Positions 39,536-51,698 of a stretch of 64,000 bases of DNA are shown in pieces (position 1 is the first letter of the stretch; each line of letters begins with the position of its first letter). The DNA is taken from contig JAMFTG010000273.1 in assembly GCA_023974075.1 (NCBI GenBank), positions 117,501-181,500 of the forward strand, written 5' to 3'. The translations under genes were made by a program, and so were the position numbers. The notes beneath the pieces are model-generated. The model had not been told where the DNA came from and made no database searches. It saw only the letters and a program-made list of their open reading frames with translations. Origin of the DNA: Chaenocephalus aceratus. Its lineage: Eukaryota > Chordata > Actinopteri > Perciformes > Channichthyidae.

Positions 39536-42500
39536 CTTAGAGGAGAAACGATCGTTGATTGGATAGAAACATGGGGAAAGAAAGAACTTAAGGAAACATG
39601 ATTACCCTTACATGAGTCAAACATTGTTAATGGATTGTTATTCTATTACATTAAAATACATGGGAAAGAAAGAAAGGTATTACTCAAGAAAACATCCGAT
39701 ACTGACATCCTGAAACCAGTCTTATCACATAGTGCTTATTATTATGAATGGATTGTTCTATTAAAATAAATGGGAAAGAAAATGAAGACGGCAGCGATCA
39801 AATCCTTAAACGATGCATGTAATACTTATTAATTGTAAATTATGCCCAATTACATCTTAAGATAAGGGGAATACATTTCACTTAAATCAGTAATAATCAT
39901 ATAGGCTATCAAACATAACAGAATAAAAGCCTTTTATAAAAACAGGTATGCCTATTATGATTAGGAAACTATTTCAAGGAATCTAATCCTTAACATTGTT
40001 ATTATAATGATGCATTTTATTTATAGAGCGCTTTCCAGACACTTGATATGCTTTTAAAAAATAATTAAAATACACACTTAAAATATAAAAAACACTGATT
40101 TACAGATTAAAAGCCTAACTGGAGAACACATCATTAACATCCTAATGGCCTTGATGAATTAAATGGCTTATTATAAATACCTTTTCAACTATAGGCTAAT
40201 AAAACATTTCAGAATTAAAAGGAGGAGGAAAGGAAATACTATTATCCTCAAATGTTGTTAAAACCCCCGGTCCTTATTAATGGATTGTTGTATTTGCTTT
40301 AATTGGAAAATATTGGATTTGAAGAAATAAAGAATGTGGAAAGAACAATCATTTTACTTATAAATACATGTTTGGATTAGAAGGCAATTAACTAACTCGA
40401 CTGTCCGGCAGCGGCTCAGTCAGCAGGGGCTTGGACTGTGAGCCGTAAGGTCGCCGGTTCAAGTCCCCAAACAGACCTACATATGGAGTGTGGACTGCTA
40501 CTTGGAGAGGTCCCAGTTCACCTCCTGCCCTGCTGTGGTGCCCTTGAGCAACACACCGGACAACCCCCCCCTCCCCCCCCCCGAGGGTTTCATCCCTCCC
40601 ATTCTATCTAAGGAAAGTAAAAAATGAATTTAATTGAAAATATAAATTATCCCTTCTTTAAAAATGTGTGAAAACACCTACTCTCCCCCGAACTGGCGGC
40701 AACACAAGTCAGACATTATGCAATTAAAATAAAGTATAGAGACAATAAGTGTGGCTTGATATTGAGTAAGAAAAAGTTTGATAATCGCAGTGAGAATGGG
40801 TCTGTGAGAGCATTTCTCCGCGATCCCAACGTTCAGCGAGCTCTATGCAAGTTTACGGGACGCCCTGAGAGTTGAACATCGACGCTAAAGGGCCCCCCAC
40901 TGCGTTTGATAGTGACGCCAAGGGATCCTGACATAACGTCCCTATAGTACGAGTTGGGAGTGAGAATGTGTTGGAAAACATCATGGTTTGGATTCTTAAA
41001 GCAGGGGTGTCGAACTCAATTTCATCTCGGGCCACATCAGCATCAAAGGGCCGGTTTTATATACATACAAAAAATACATATATAAATATTTAATATATTT
41101 AAAAGAATGTATTATATTACATTATTGCCGTCTGCATTGGATTATTATCGGCTAGGGTAATAACTTAAGTCTCTTCAGTGAGAATGTCACAAAATGATTT
41201 AAAAAGAAAAGAATTCTGGAAAAAAGTCAAAATAAAATAAGTGACATTTTGAAAAAAAAGTCCGATTCTGAGAAGAAAAGTCAAACTTGAGATGCATTGT
41301 GGGACATGTAGTCTATGGGCACGTGCTTCTGTAAAGTAGCATGTAACCGTATAGTAAACATATTATATTCTTTGCAGGCTCTTGTGGGGCCGCATGAAAT
41401 GAAGTCACGGGCCGGATTTGGCCCCCGGGCCTTGAGTTTGACACCCCTGCTTTAAAGGCTTTTAACACATGTCAGTTTGAAATAGAAAACGAGTGCCTTT
41501 AAGGAGGAATTAAAGGGGAGAGAAAGGGAATTATATAACCTTTATAAACGAGTAATAATCACAACATTATCTTAGTTAAATAAATCGTGTGTTATACTTT
41601 TGTTAATTAGGAAACAATTACGGATAAAGAACTCAATCAAACATCTTCCTTAAAGCCTTTTAGATGATGGGTATTGGAGGATGTAATGCTTTTATATATT
41701 TAAGGATTAAATAAAGGGACAAATTAATTATATGTTTCGAACAATCAGACGGTTTGCTTGGCCCGTCTTACTTAATGTAGCATTATAACATCGACATGCC
41801 TAGACCCTAACCCACACCTCATTCGTAAGTATTTATTTAATATGCATCTACTGTGATCAATAGGAGGATATTCTGTAACCTCGTGCACTTTATTTACTCC
41901 TTGCACTTTCTGGTTGGATGCAAAGTGCACTATTTTAATCTAATCTTAATATAACAGAGGATGGTTATTCATTGTGAGTTTCGAAACAAAGGATGTTAGA
42001 TTTCAGACAGGTAAATGCAGTTAATGGCTTTTTATTAATACGTATTTTTTATTAGGAAACGATGCGATTTTAAATTAAATCCGACATTTTAGTGAAAATA
42101 TTTCAATCTTCAAAATAATGTACGGATAATTGAGTGACTTTAATTAAAGTGCTGTTCTTCTGTACACCTTTATATTAAAAGAGATTAAGCATTTAAAGAA
42201 ATGTTGGAGCACCAGACACACTGGTACTCTCTGTGATCATTCATAATAAGTTTTTAAAACCACAGAAACTTTTGCAATTATCTATTTATTTATATCGCTT
42301 TTTATTCATTGTCTTATTTCATTTCACTGCATTGTGAAAAGGCCTGTTTGTAGTGTATAATAGTAGAAATACAGATATTATATAAAATATAAAGAACGCT
42401 TCAGTTTGGACACGTTTTGGGAACATTACGCGTGTTTCCATCGTGCGTAAAAGCGCTTTTTAAAACCTCAGATTTAAAATAAAGTTATATTTAAAGCTGC

Positions 42501-43341
42501 TCTCACTGGTCTGGTTTCGGGCTCACATGGATTAGCCTCTTAATAAATGGTGAGGATATAAAAACACCTAGATAAAGATCAATATGACAACATATAAATA
42601 AATAATGATTGTGTACATAATCAATACAATACAACAACACAACAACACGTGCCACCGTTCATTTTCTTCTGTCATGCTGACGTACCCTCCGATCTAAAAT
42701 ACTAAACGCTGCTCTGACTGGTTTGGTTTGATGCTCCGGGTTGCTGTACCAGGCCAACACACATTACGCGTGGTTCCATCGTGCGTAAAAGCGCATGATC
42801 TTCCTTTTAAACCCAGAGATGTAAAGAAAGGTCGGGGCTCCACGCGGCTGCAAAAACCTGAGATATAAATCAAAGTAAACTTGTATTTCAATCTGCTCTT
42901 ACTTGTCTGGTACCGGGGCTCCGGGGTGCTGTACCAGGCCGCCCCGCCTCCGCGTACCGTCTCCTGGTAGGACGGCAAGTCTCCCACGGTGCCGATCCCT
43001 CCGCCGCAGAAGCCTCCAACGGCCCCGGAGAACTGCGGCACTCCCGCGGGGACGTGGTGGTGGTGGTGGTGATACGGTCCCCCTGGTCCCACTGCTGCTG
43101 CTGAGGAAGAGGAGGAGGAGGGTGAGGATGAAGAGGAGGACATGTGGTGATGGTGGTGGTGGTGGTGATGGAGGTGCTGCTGCGTACCGGGCTGAGAGAC
43201 TTGAGGCTGCCGGTAAGAGAGGCTCCCCGCCGCGGCTTCCATCCCGCCGAACCTCCGGTAACTTTCCTCCATGGGGCTCAAAATGTCGCTGACTGAGAAT
43301 GGGGTGGAGGTGGAGGTGGAGTGTTTGGGGCTGAATGACAT
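38916..43341 (-). CDS. nkx2.4: NK2-class homeobox transcription factor, nkx2.4-like (gene-level entry, 2 exons)
   Basis: A homeodomain transcription factor of the NKX2-1/NKX2-4 class, which patterns ventral forebrain and thyroid-type tissue. The 352-residue product starts [20 protein letters not shown], containing the TN (eh1-like, Groucho-binding) motif [16 protein letters not shown]. His-, Ser- and Gly-rich stretches follow. The homeodomain, about residues 184-243, begins [20 protein letters not shown] and ends [17 protein letters not shown]. The C-terminus is the class signature LLYGRTW. Length is close to mammalian NKX2-4. The single intron (39536-42902) falls before ISRFMNP, the usual class position, and the phase-1 junction restores QTISRFM. 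Synteny with xrn2 favours nkx2.4 over nkx2.1; which teleost a/b copy it is cannot be decided here. The homeodomain has several unusual substitutions and the NK2-specific domain is weak. Confidence 0.95.
40408..40620 (+). repeat. tRNA-derived SINE
   Basis: GCAGCGGCTCAGTCAGCAGG gives an A-box-like start, and CGCCGGTTCAAGTCCCC a B-box. The body has CCTGCCCTGCTGTGGTGCCC, TTGAGCAACACACCGG and a C-rich tail. Confidence 0.82.
41001..41449 (-). mobile_element. CAGGGGTGTC hAT-like element, copy 3 (reversed)
   Basis: Same family as copies 1, 2 and 4 in inverse orientation; flanks TCTTAAAG and CTTTAAAG. Confidence 0.92.
42419..42925 (+). repeat. Tandem duplication spanning the nkx2.4 exon 1 donor
   Basis: ATTACGCGTGTTTCCATCGT plus GCGTAAAAGCGC occurs at 42425 and 42763. 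The donor-side phrase (GCTGCTCTNACTGGTNTGG) occurs at 42498, 42709 and, as the real exon edge, 42893. CTGTACCAGGCC from exon 1 is copied at 42743. Confidence 0.85.
42903..43341 (-). CDS. nkx2.4: nkx2.4-like exon 1
   Basis: Encodes residues 1-146 plus one base: the TN motif, a nine-His run, a Ser run, a second His run, and [16 protein letters not shown] through [10 protein letters not shown]. The donor on the minus strand is ACAA|GTAAGA. The start is the ATG before SFSPKHST, the standard NKX2 N-terminus. Confidence 0.93.
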
Positions 43342-43529
43342 GATGCGCTCTGCCTGGATGTGACGGGGGGGTTTTGTCCCGGAGACTCCCTCCCTCCCTC
43401 CGGTTCTTCTTCTGCTGCTGCTGCTGCGTCCCGGGGAGAAAATACAGCTGACCGGGAGGAGCTGTGCTTAACTCCGAGAGGCGGAGCGACACCGACAATA
43501 GAGAGCTGGCATTACAGAGGTGAGAGTAG

Positions 43530-44115
43530 GAAAATGGATTGGACCTACTTTCTTTCTTTCTTCTTCTTCCGCGGATGTGTTTGGTTTGTGAGATTTGGAA
43601 CGAAATACACATACACTCTAATATTCAGTATCTTAATTATTGGCATCGAGATGTACCAAAAGTAAAAGTACTCGTTGTGAATCATATTATATCTTACACT
43701 TACTTTCTACTGCTTCTGTTGTTTTGTTTTCAGTAACTTTAAAAGAGGTGAACTTTCTTTCTTCTTCTTCCGCGGATATATTTGATTTGTGATTTGGACC
43801 AAAATGACACGAGGAGGCACAACATACACTCCAATATTCAGTTTCTTAAGTATTGGCATCGAGATGTGCCAAAAGTACTCGTTGTTAATGGCCCATTTCA
43901 GAATCATATATTAAATGTTTGGACCTACTTTCTTCTTCTTCTTCTTCCGCGGATGTATTTGTTTCGTGAGGTTTGGATCTAAATAAAAGGAGGCACAAAA
44001 TACAACAAGAAGTTGAAGTGTCAAAAACTAATCGGAAAAATTACTCTGTTACAAATAAACTCCAATATTCGATATTTTACTCAAGTATTGGCATCAAAAT
44101 ATATTAAAAAGTAAA
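43530..44115 (+). repeat. Tandem array in the nkx2.4 5' flank
   Basis: Three units with TTCTTCTTCCGCGGATGT, then AATATTCAGTATCTTA and ATTGGCATCGAGATGT. CCGCGG lies at about 43569, 43770 and 43947. Confidence 0.87.
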
Positions 44116-45020
44116 ACTCGTTATGCGTAATGGCGTCAGTCATACAAAAATAAGCAGTTATGAAAGTTGAATATTTTTCCTCCATATTTGTATTTATTTG
44201 AGTATTTTTTTGAACTTTTATTGTTTGGAAAAGTAGTTTATTATACATTCAAACTTGCTGTCCGTATTTGTATCAATTTTAACCTCTTTTCACTAATTTC
44301 CCCTGTTTTGCGCACAAGGCACTTTCATATCCAATTACGCATGGATGGAGTTGAATGAACCCGCAGTTATATTCCCTTTTTCTAATAACTTACTTAAGTT
44401 TTAATTTATTGTTTTGTTTATAGGAGTTTCGAAAGTTGAGTTAAAAAAATACATTTTAAAACGCAGATTCAGTGTTTTTTGTAAATTAACACTCAATTTT
44501 ACGATGTTACACTTTATTCATGATAGTAACACATTATAAAGGTGTTATTCATGTTTAATATGCATGTCTCTTTTTCTGACAAAAGTGGAAATTAACTCAC
44601 TTTTCGATTCAGAAAAAGTCAAAACGGCGAGAATTTCTTGATTTTAACTTCAAAATTATTTATTTTTCATTATTTTTTATTTATTAAGAAACAACAAATA
44701 ATGGGATCGTATTATACATTCGTTAAATCACAGAAAAATAAATTATGGGTATTTTTAAGCCCATAAAATCAAACAATGACATTAATTAAAGTTAAAGCAA
44801 CATACCTCGTTTTTCGTTAATTTAAACCTTTCTCTCAAACTTTTTAACTTTCAATATGAATTTAATTACTTTAATATATTTTATCCTCCATAATTGTAAT
44901 AATAAATAATTCCTCTCTTCTAGCTGTATTTTCTGAGCATCCAAACATATTTCCTGCATGTTCCTCTTTAATTAATAAATCAATAAACACATTATAATAA
45001 ATATAATGCACCTGCAGGCC
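44116..45020. other. AT-rich intergenic DNA
   Basis: No gene or repeat recognised. Confidence 0.45.
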
Positions 45021-45026
45021 GAGCAG

Positions 45027-45263
45027 CCAATCACCTGCTGACCTGTGCGTCACGTCACCTTACGTCACCTAACGTCACCCCACGTGCTCTCTCGGTACTG
45101 ATTATAAACGGGTCTCTGTTTCTCTCTCCGGAGCTCCAGAGGACCGGGCGGGACCTCCGCGGATCTGCAGCCGGGATCAGAGCTGCTTCTGCGGGCAGAG
45201 AGGAGAGGAAACCCCGCCGGAGAGGACCGGGAGCACCGGGAGAAAAACAGCTGATTGTTACAG
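45027..45263 (+). promoter_or_regulatory. Orphan promoter-like block: CCAAT, three phased CRE-like sites, TATA, GC-rich first exon
   Basis: In order the block has CCAAT in AGCCAATCACC (about 45027-45031), ACGTCA at 45052, 45062 and 45072 (exactly 10 bp apart, with another CGTCA just before), an E-box-like CACGTG at 45081, and TATAAA at 45103-45108. An abrupt GC-rich stretch follows and ends at CAG|GTGTTT (donor at 45264). This looks like a + strand, cAMP-responsive class II promoter with a non-coding first exon of about 130 nt. It lies 1.7 kb upstream of, and divergent from, the nkx2.4 start. No coding exon it could feed is recognised downstream. It could be an lncRNA promoter or part of a bidirectional nkx2.4 promoter. 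Confidence 0.5.
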
Positions 45264-45715
45264 GTGTTTAATATAGAAAGTCTACTATTTATTACAGCCG
45301 ATATTATAAGACATCTATATTATTGTTAGGCCTGAGTTTGTGATGGTATAATACAGAATTATTCTTAATATTCCCTTACGGTGTAATGGCTATTCATAAC
45401 GAATTTAAGTGGAATTAATTGTACTAAAGTCGTGTTGTGCTTAATGTAAAGACACCGTTTTAATTTAATTTACCCAAAAGGCGATTTTAACTCTTATAAT
45501 ATCCCTTAATTAAGGTACTTTATGATTGAACTCTTTATCTTGTAGTCCCCTTTACTGTTTAATGCCTTTATTACAAACTACGGCTTTTATCCAGTATTCC
45601 TAAAGAGTGTAATGTATTTAATAATGAGTTTTCTTTCAATTACAAATATTTTCCTGTAAAAACATGTAAAAAATATGCAGAAAAAATATAAATTCAGATC
45701 TTTATTTTCCTTTAA
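45264..45715. other. AT-rich intergenic DNA after the orphan promoter
   Basis: No coding exon found that could follow the donor at 45264. Confidence 0.45.
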
Positions 45716-45719
45716 AATC

Positions 45720-46285
45720 AGGGGGGTGAAACTGAAATACACAGAGGGCCAAAAAAAAAAAAAATGGGTACTCGAGGGCCGGACTGGTTCAATGTTTATT
45801 TCAGAACTTATTGAAATGAACTTATTGCACATATTAAACCTGGAACTAACAAAGCTTAAATTATTGCCTATAAAAACAACATTAAATAATCAGTTGCATT
45901 CATTTCTTATGGCTCTATCTGCAGCTTCTCCAGTCATTTCTTATGAGTACATTTTCCCACAGGCCGACAACAGCTTCAAGAAAACTATTTCCCTCAGAGA
46001 ACAAACCAAGCATGTCCTGTTGTCGTGAGAGAGAAAGTGCAGAAGGAAACATCCATTGAACTCAGTGTGCTGCTCTGAGACGCTAGCTCAGATACTTGGC
46101 GTCTCCTCTCGGGTGCAGGTCATCAATGTTTGGGCTCTGAGCGGAGGAGACCCTCGGGATGGAGTGAAGGTGTGCTGCAATATACCGCCGGGCCAGATCT
46201 AATAGGAATTAGAAATGATCCTGCGGGCCGAAATTAAATCCACCACGGCCCTGATTTGGCACGCGGGCCTTGAGTTTTACACACG
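45720..46285 (+). mobile_element. Older hAT-like element (AGAGGGCC... / GGGCCTTGAGTTTTACAC)
   Basis: Resembles the CAGGGGTGTC family in its ends (GGGGGGTGAAACTGAAAT, GGCCTTGAGTTTTACACACG) but has a different body. Boundaries are approximate. Confidence 0.5.
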
Positions 46286-46864
46286 TGTGTTTAAAATGCT
46301 CCATTCTTGCTCACTAAATGCCGCTTCGTTGTATCGTGTTAGCTGTGATTCATCCCGTCTAGTGTTTTCATTGTTTACAGATCTTTTCTCACGGCCAACT
46401 TTTATATTTTAACTTTCTATTTTGAGATGTTTATATTGTATATATGTGTATTTTCTACAGTTTTTGTTATGTCTAATTATGTGCAAACTTAGTTTTACAT
46501 GCGGCTTTACATGTAACTAAAACCTGTCGGCATTAATAAAGTATATGTTATCTGAACTCTCCTATAATCTGAGTCTGGAGGTCATTTCGTCTTTTGCGTC
46601 TTTAATTAAGAAAAACCACCGAAGAAGAGTTTCCTCCCTGACGGTCTTTAGGCTCTGATCTTTACTCGCATGCATTCATAACATTTAAAAAATGTCATGA
46701 AATAGATAGACAGCTACAGTTTGATAACATTATCTAATCGAGTTAAAGTCCTTTTGGAACCTGGTGTAATTGTTTATATTGATTTCTTCCAGATGTCTGT
46801 ACTTTGTGCTCCATGTATCATCTGTATACTGTATCTGCCACGGACTGACCGTTTCACGTGTTCG
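46286..46864. other. Intergenic DNA
   Basis: Nothing recognised beyond AT-rich text. Confidence 0.4.
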
Positions 46865-46879
46865 TTACAAAAACACTAG

Positions 46880-47215
<336 letters not shown>

Positions 47216-47331
47216 TTGCTATGGAGACAGGTGGTGGCGGGAGAGAGCACCAGGAGGCCTCGGTGTCATACCGGTCCGAACAAGCAGGCCGTAGGACAGG
47301 CTTCGGGACATACGGGCATCTAACGGGACAG

Positions 47332-48239
47332 ATCAACAACAACAACAACAACAACACATTTACTTTTGCTCAGAACATAATACTTCACTTCAATGTAACA
47401 TGTTATTAAGGACATGTATTTGTCAGACAGTTTATAGATGTGTATCTTCACGGTCATCTGTATATTCTTCTACTCTCTAATAATGCTTTATTTCCATTTC
47501 TAGTTTGAGATGTTTCTATTTTAGAATAGTTTAGTTCTGCTGCTGCAACATCATGAATGATCTTCTTTACTTCAGACCTCTGCAGATGCTCCTCAGGTAG
47601 CAACACCTGTGTCTTCAACAGGTCTCTGACGGGGGGGGGGGGGGGACACACACTAAACCATGTAACCCCCCTTTAATGGTTCCTGCTTCCTTTCAGTCCC
47701 TCAGACCCTCTTCAGGTTAATCCCCGAGCAGCCGGGCCCTGAACGCCTCTTGAGATTGGGGGAGATGGGGGGGGGGGTATTCAGACCACCTGGCTCCTGA
47801 GACCCCCCCCCCCCCCTAACTCCACATGGGAACTGAAGTCTTCTCTTAAGAACTGAGTCCAGAACCTTTATTTGATTTTCAGTTTTCTATCTCTTTGTCC
47901 CGTGTTGTCCCGTGTTGTCCCGTGTTGTCCCGTGTTGTCCCTTGTTGTCCCGTGTTGTCCCGTGTTGTCTTCCCTGTCTTCATCGGGTCTTTTGAGTTTG
48001 TGTGTCTTGTTGTTTCTCAGTCTGTCTTCTTTCTGTCTTCATTCCCTTCCTGTCCCCTGTCCGTCTCTCGTGTTGTCTCTCTTCTCGTCAGCAGTGTGAC
48101 GAGTTGTGTTTCACTTTGAGTCTGAGGACAGAGGAACCTGAAAGAGGTTTAGTGACATCTGTGTTTCCTCCAGAGGGAGTTCTACACATCAAATATAGTG
48201 TTTACGGCTGCAGAGTCTCAGTAACTTGGTGCAACACAG

Positions 48240-48289
<50 letters not shown>

Positions 48290-48368
48290 AATACATTTGA
48301 AATGCTGATATGTATTAAAGTCTTCCTGTGATATTTCTCTGAACAACAAATGACAGTGAGGTTATTTC

Positions 48369-48423
<55 letters not shown>

Positions 48424-48430
48424 AGGATAA
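47332..48430 (+). repeat. Cluster of simple repeats
   Basis: (AAC)n at 47335-47356, G-run at 47630-47645, G- and C-runs at 47768-47817, a 10-bp tandem (CCCGTGTTGT) at 47898-47970, (TA)n at 48242-48287 and (GT)n at 48370-48422. No gene seen between them. Confidence 0.85.
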
Positions 48431-48512
48431 AGGCTCTGTGTTGTCCCGGTTACAGAGAGGTCAAAGAAGTTCTTCAGAAATCATTCAGACTGAAGGTCGA
48501 CCAGGTCAAGTA

Positions 48513-48565
48513 GTGTGTGTGTGTGTGTGTTGCTGTGTGTGTGTGTGTCACTGTGTGTGTGTGTC

Positions 48566-48607
<42 letters not shown>

Positions 48608-48666
48608 TGTGTGTGTGTGTGTGTGTGTTGCTGTGTGTGTGTGTCACTGTGTGTGTGTGTGTGTCG

Positions 48667-48699
<33 letters not shown>

Positions 48700-48781
48700 G
48701 CTGTGTGTGTGTGTCACTGTGTGTTTGTGTGTCACTGTGTGTGTGTGTGTGTGTGTCACTGTGTGTGTCACTGTGTGTGTC

Positions 48782-48841
<60 letters not shown>

Positions 48842-48852
48842 TGTCACTGCGT
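48513..48852 (+). repeat. (GT)n with periodic CACTGT interruptions
   Basis: GT runs broken about 17 times by TCACTGTG, TCGCTGTG or TTGCTGTG. Confidence 0.93.
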
Positions 48853-49149
48853 GTGCATTATAATGATGTGCGTGTGTTAAAATGCGTCAAATCTATTTGT
48901 TGTGTTGGTAAAGTGTGTGTGTGTCATGTGACTCCACCCAAATGCACACACTGATTTGATTGGATGTCATTCAACCAAATACTATGTTCCACATGATATA
49001 AAATGGACTCCAGTAGAGCCACGCCCCCTTTTCAGTCAACATGGCCGACTTTGAGGCGATGAGGAAGTTCAAGCACCTTCTTAACCTGTTGAGCCCCGAG
49101 TCTGTTTCTCAGGGCTCAGGCTCCAACTGGACATCCCAGAACAGATGAG

Positions 49150-50689
49150 TAGTGATGGTGAGACGAAGCTTTGGAGCTTTCCAGCCAGTTGGTTCGCTAA
49201 AGGCTCCATCTCACGAGGCTCCATCTCACGAGGCTCCATCTCACGAGGCTCCATCTCACGGGGCTCCATCTCACGAGGCTCCATCTGACGAGGCTCCATC
49301 TGACGAGGCTCCATCTCAAGAGGCTCCATCTCACGAGGCTCCATCTCACGAGGCTCCATCTCACGAGGCTCCATCTCACGAGGCTCCATCTGACGAGGCT
49401 CCATCTCACGAGGCTCCATCTCACGAGGCTCCATCTCACGAGGCTCCATCTCACGAGGCTCCATCTGACGAGGCTCCATCTCAAGAGGCTCCATCTCACG
49501 AGGCTCCATCTCACGAGGCTCCATCTCACGAGGCTCCATCTCACCAGGCTCCATCTCACGAGGCTCCATCTCACGAGGCTCCATCTCACGAGGCTCCATC
49601 TCACCAGGCTCCATCTCACGAGGCTCCATCTCACGAGGCTCCATCTCACGAGGCTCCATCTGACGAGGCTCCATCTCACGAGGCTCCATCTCACGAGGCT
49701 CCATCTCACGAGGCTCCATCTCAAGAGGCTCCATCTGACGAGGCTCCATCTCACGAGGCTCCATCTGACGAGGCTCCATCTGACGAGGCTCCATCTCACC
49801 AGGCTCCATCTGACGAGGCTCCATCTCACGAGGCTCCATCTCACGAGGCTCCATCTGACGAGGCTCCATCTCACGAGGCTCCATCTCACGAGGCTCCATC
49901 TCACGAGGCTCCATCTCACGAGGCTCCATCTCACCAGGCTCCATCTCACGAGGCTCCATCTGACGAGGCTCCATCTGACGAGGCTCCATCTCACGAGGCT
50001 CCATCTGAACACAAACCCCCTGCTGGTCAAAGTGTGTACAACAGGCAGATTGGACATCTCAACAGTGTGCTCTCTACGTCATTGAGTAAAGCCTTAGAAT
50101 AACTCTAAACAACGAACATAACATCATATTTTCATGTTAACAATATTGTTTTTATTCCAGTTGAATGATTGTGATTGAAAAGCCTAAGGAGGCTGGTACA
50201 CATTGCAAAGAGGGATTTGTGTTCCTTAATAATATTCATAAACGTAACCACGTTGTAGCCTGAGAAAGGCTAAACCATATCAAAGACTATTTATTAACTA
50301 CATTATCTCATTTAGCTGTAGCTTTATTTATTCATTTATTTGTTCATGTTTTTATTCCTACATTTATTTATGCTTGTATTTATTTATACTTATGACATGT
50401 TCCGACCTCTATGAGTGAGGGTCTGAGCTCTTGATCCATCGTGGCCCGGGTACAGGAGGGGTAATACGGTTCTTAGTATACATCCATGGGTATTATGAGC
50501 GTTGCGGTTCAACCGATCTGAAGCGCTTCCTGAAGCAGTCACGTGGTGTCGACAGGCAGCGAGGCTTCGTTTGTCATCGATGACGTCACTGGCCCAAAAC
50601 GATACAAGCCTCGATACAAGCTTCACAAAAAGCTTCGGGGATTACTCGACACACGCTCCGAAGCCTCGGCGCAACATGTAACATCACTA
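49150..50689 (+). mobile_element. hAT-like element hosting a 15-bp minisatellite
   Basis: Ends TAGTGATGG and ACATCACTA; flanks CAGATGAG and CAAATGAC fit a diverged 8-bp duplication, and the host sequence at 53380 reads ACAAATGACCACATCT without the insert. More than half of it is the 15-bp array. Confidence 0.75.
49198..50006 (+). repeat. 15-bp minisatellite, about 54 copies
   Basis: Unit GGCTCCATCTCACGA with a variable triplet core (CACGA, GACGA, CAAGA, CACCA). No stop codons arise, so three frames stay open for about 300 codons. Confidence 0.97.
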
Positions 50690-51100
50690 CAAATGACCAT
50701 ATCTTCCCTTCTGAAAGGGTTAAATGAATAATCTTTTTTCTCAAAGTAATGTTGAACCTCTGAGTTGGATGTAGAAAAGTCAGAATCAATATAGATGTTT
50801 TTTATTTTAAAGATAAATCAGATTGAACATAGTAAAAAAACTGTAAATTATAGTGTCCGTCCAAAACATATGTTGTACTTATAGTGAAAACTAACCGTGG
50901 AAGATGGTAAGGTAGACTAAAAGCTTTAGGAATCCAAAGTACAACATATAACAAGTACCCTGTATCAAGATTGATGCAAAACAAGTGATATTTGACCTTT
51001 TTAGAGAGATTTAGCAACAAAAACCACTTCTGGGGTCATTTGGGTGGATTTTCCATATCTCCGGCCCCCCTGGTCGGTTTTGCTGATTGGCATCTCTTTC

Positions 51101-51698
51101 TAAAGCCCCTGACACACCAACCCGATTTTGGGAGTCAGAGGCCGTCAGAGGCAGTCGGGCATTCGCAGCGCCCTACTCAGGTTGGTGTGTCCCGCACCGT
51201 CGTTACATTTTCACACCTCCGACTTTCTTTGGCCGCGGGAGGCCAAAGAAAGTCGGGACAAAGAAATCACTCTGATTGGCTGTTCAGCTTAGCGAAGCGG
51301 AAGTGAGGGACCAAAACAAACGATTAAGAAGGCACACACAGACGGCTAATCTTTTTCATTTTCATCTCACCCGGACACAAGAGTTTCTTTTTTATGTTTA
51401 CATGTTTTCGATCGACGAGAGAGAGTGAAAATGGAACCCAGACGGTATTTGTTGTTTGTTTATATCACGCAGCCTGTTCTTCTTCTCTCGGTGTATAGTC
51501 TGTCTTCCGGCTGTTGCCTCTTTTGAATGACGATTACACACTACCGCTGCCTGCTGGTAAGGAGAGTTATTGCCACTCGTCGACTGAAGTCTTTGCGGTG
51601 TGTTCGTAGGCGGGCGGCATAGCCGACATAGCGGATGCAAAAGTCGGGACGCCTTCGGTACGCGTTCTTTGGTCTCAGGTTGGTGTGTAGCGGCCTTA
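51101..51698 (+). mobile_element. MITE (TGACACACCAACC ends)
   Basis: Ends AAAGCCCCTGACACACCAAC and GTTGGTGTGTAGCGGCCTTA are inverted repeats; an internal palindrome around CTTTGGCCGCGGGAGGCCAAAG is present. Confidence 0.75.

Larger units (their letters stand above)
39536..42902 (-). other. nkx2.4: nkx2.4 intron
   Basis: 3.37 kb, AT-rich. It holds a SINE (40408-40620), a TTAA-MITE fragment (40740-40850), a CAGGGGTGTC element (41001-41449) and, at its 5' end, a tandem duplication. No other gene seen. Confidence 0.7.

Noticed and set aside
45720..46285. Fifth CAGGGGTGTC element
   Set aside because: The ends are only similar and the body differs; listed as an older related element instead.
49152..50102. 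316-residue open frame of APSHE repeats and its minus-strand counterparts
   Set aside because: Product of a stop-free 15-bp minisatellite inside a transposon. It has no conserved start context and no unique domain.
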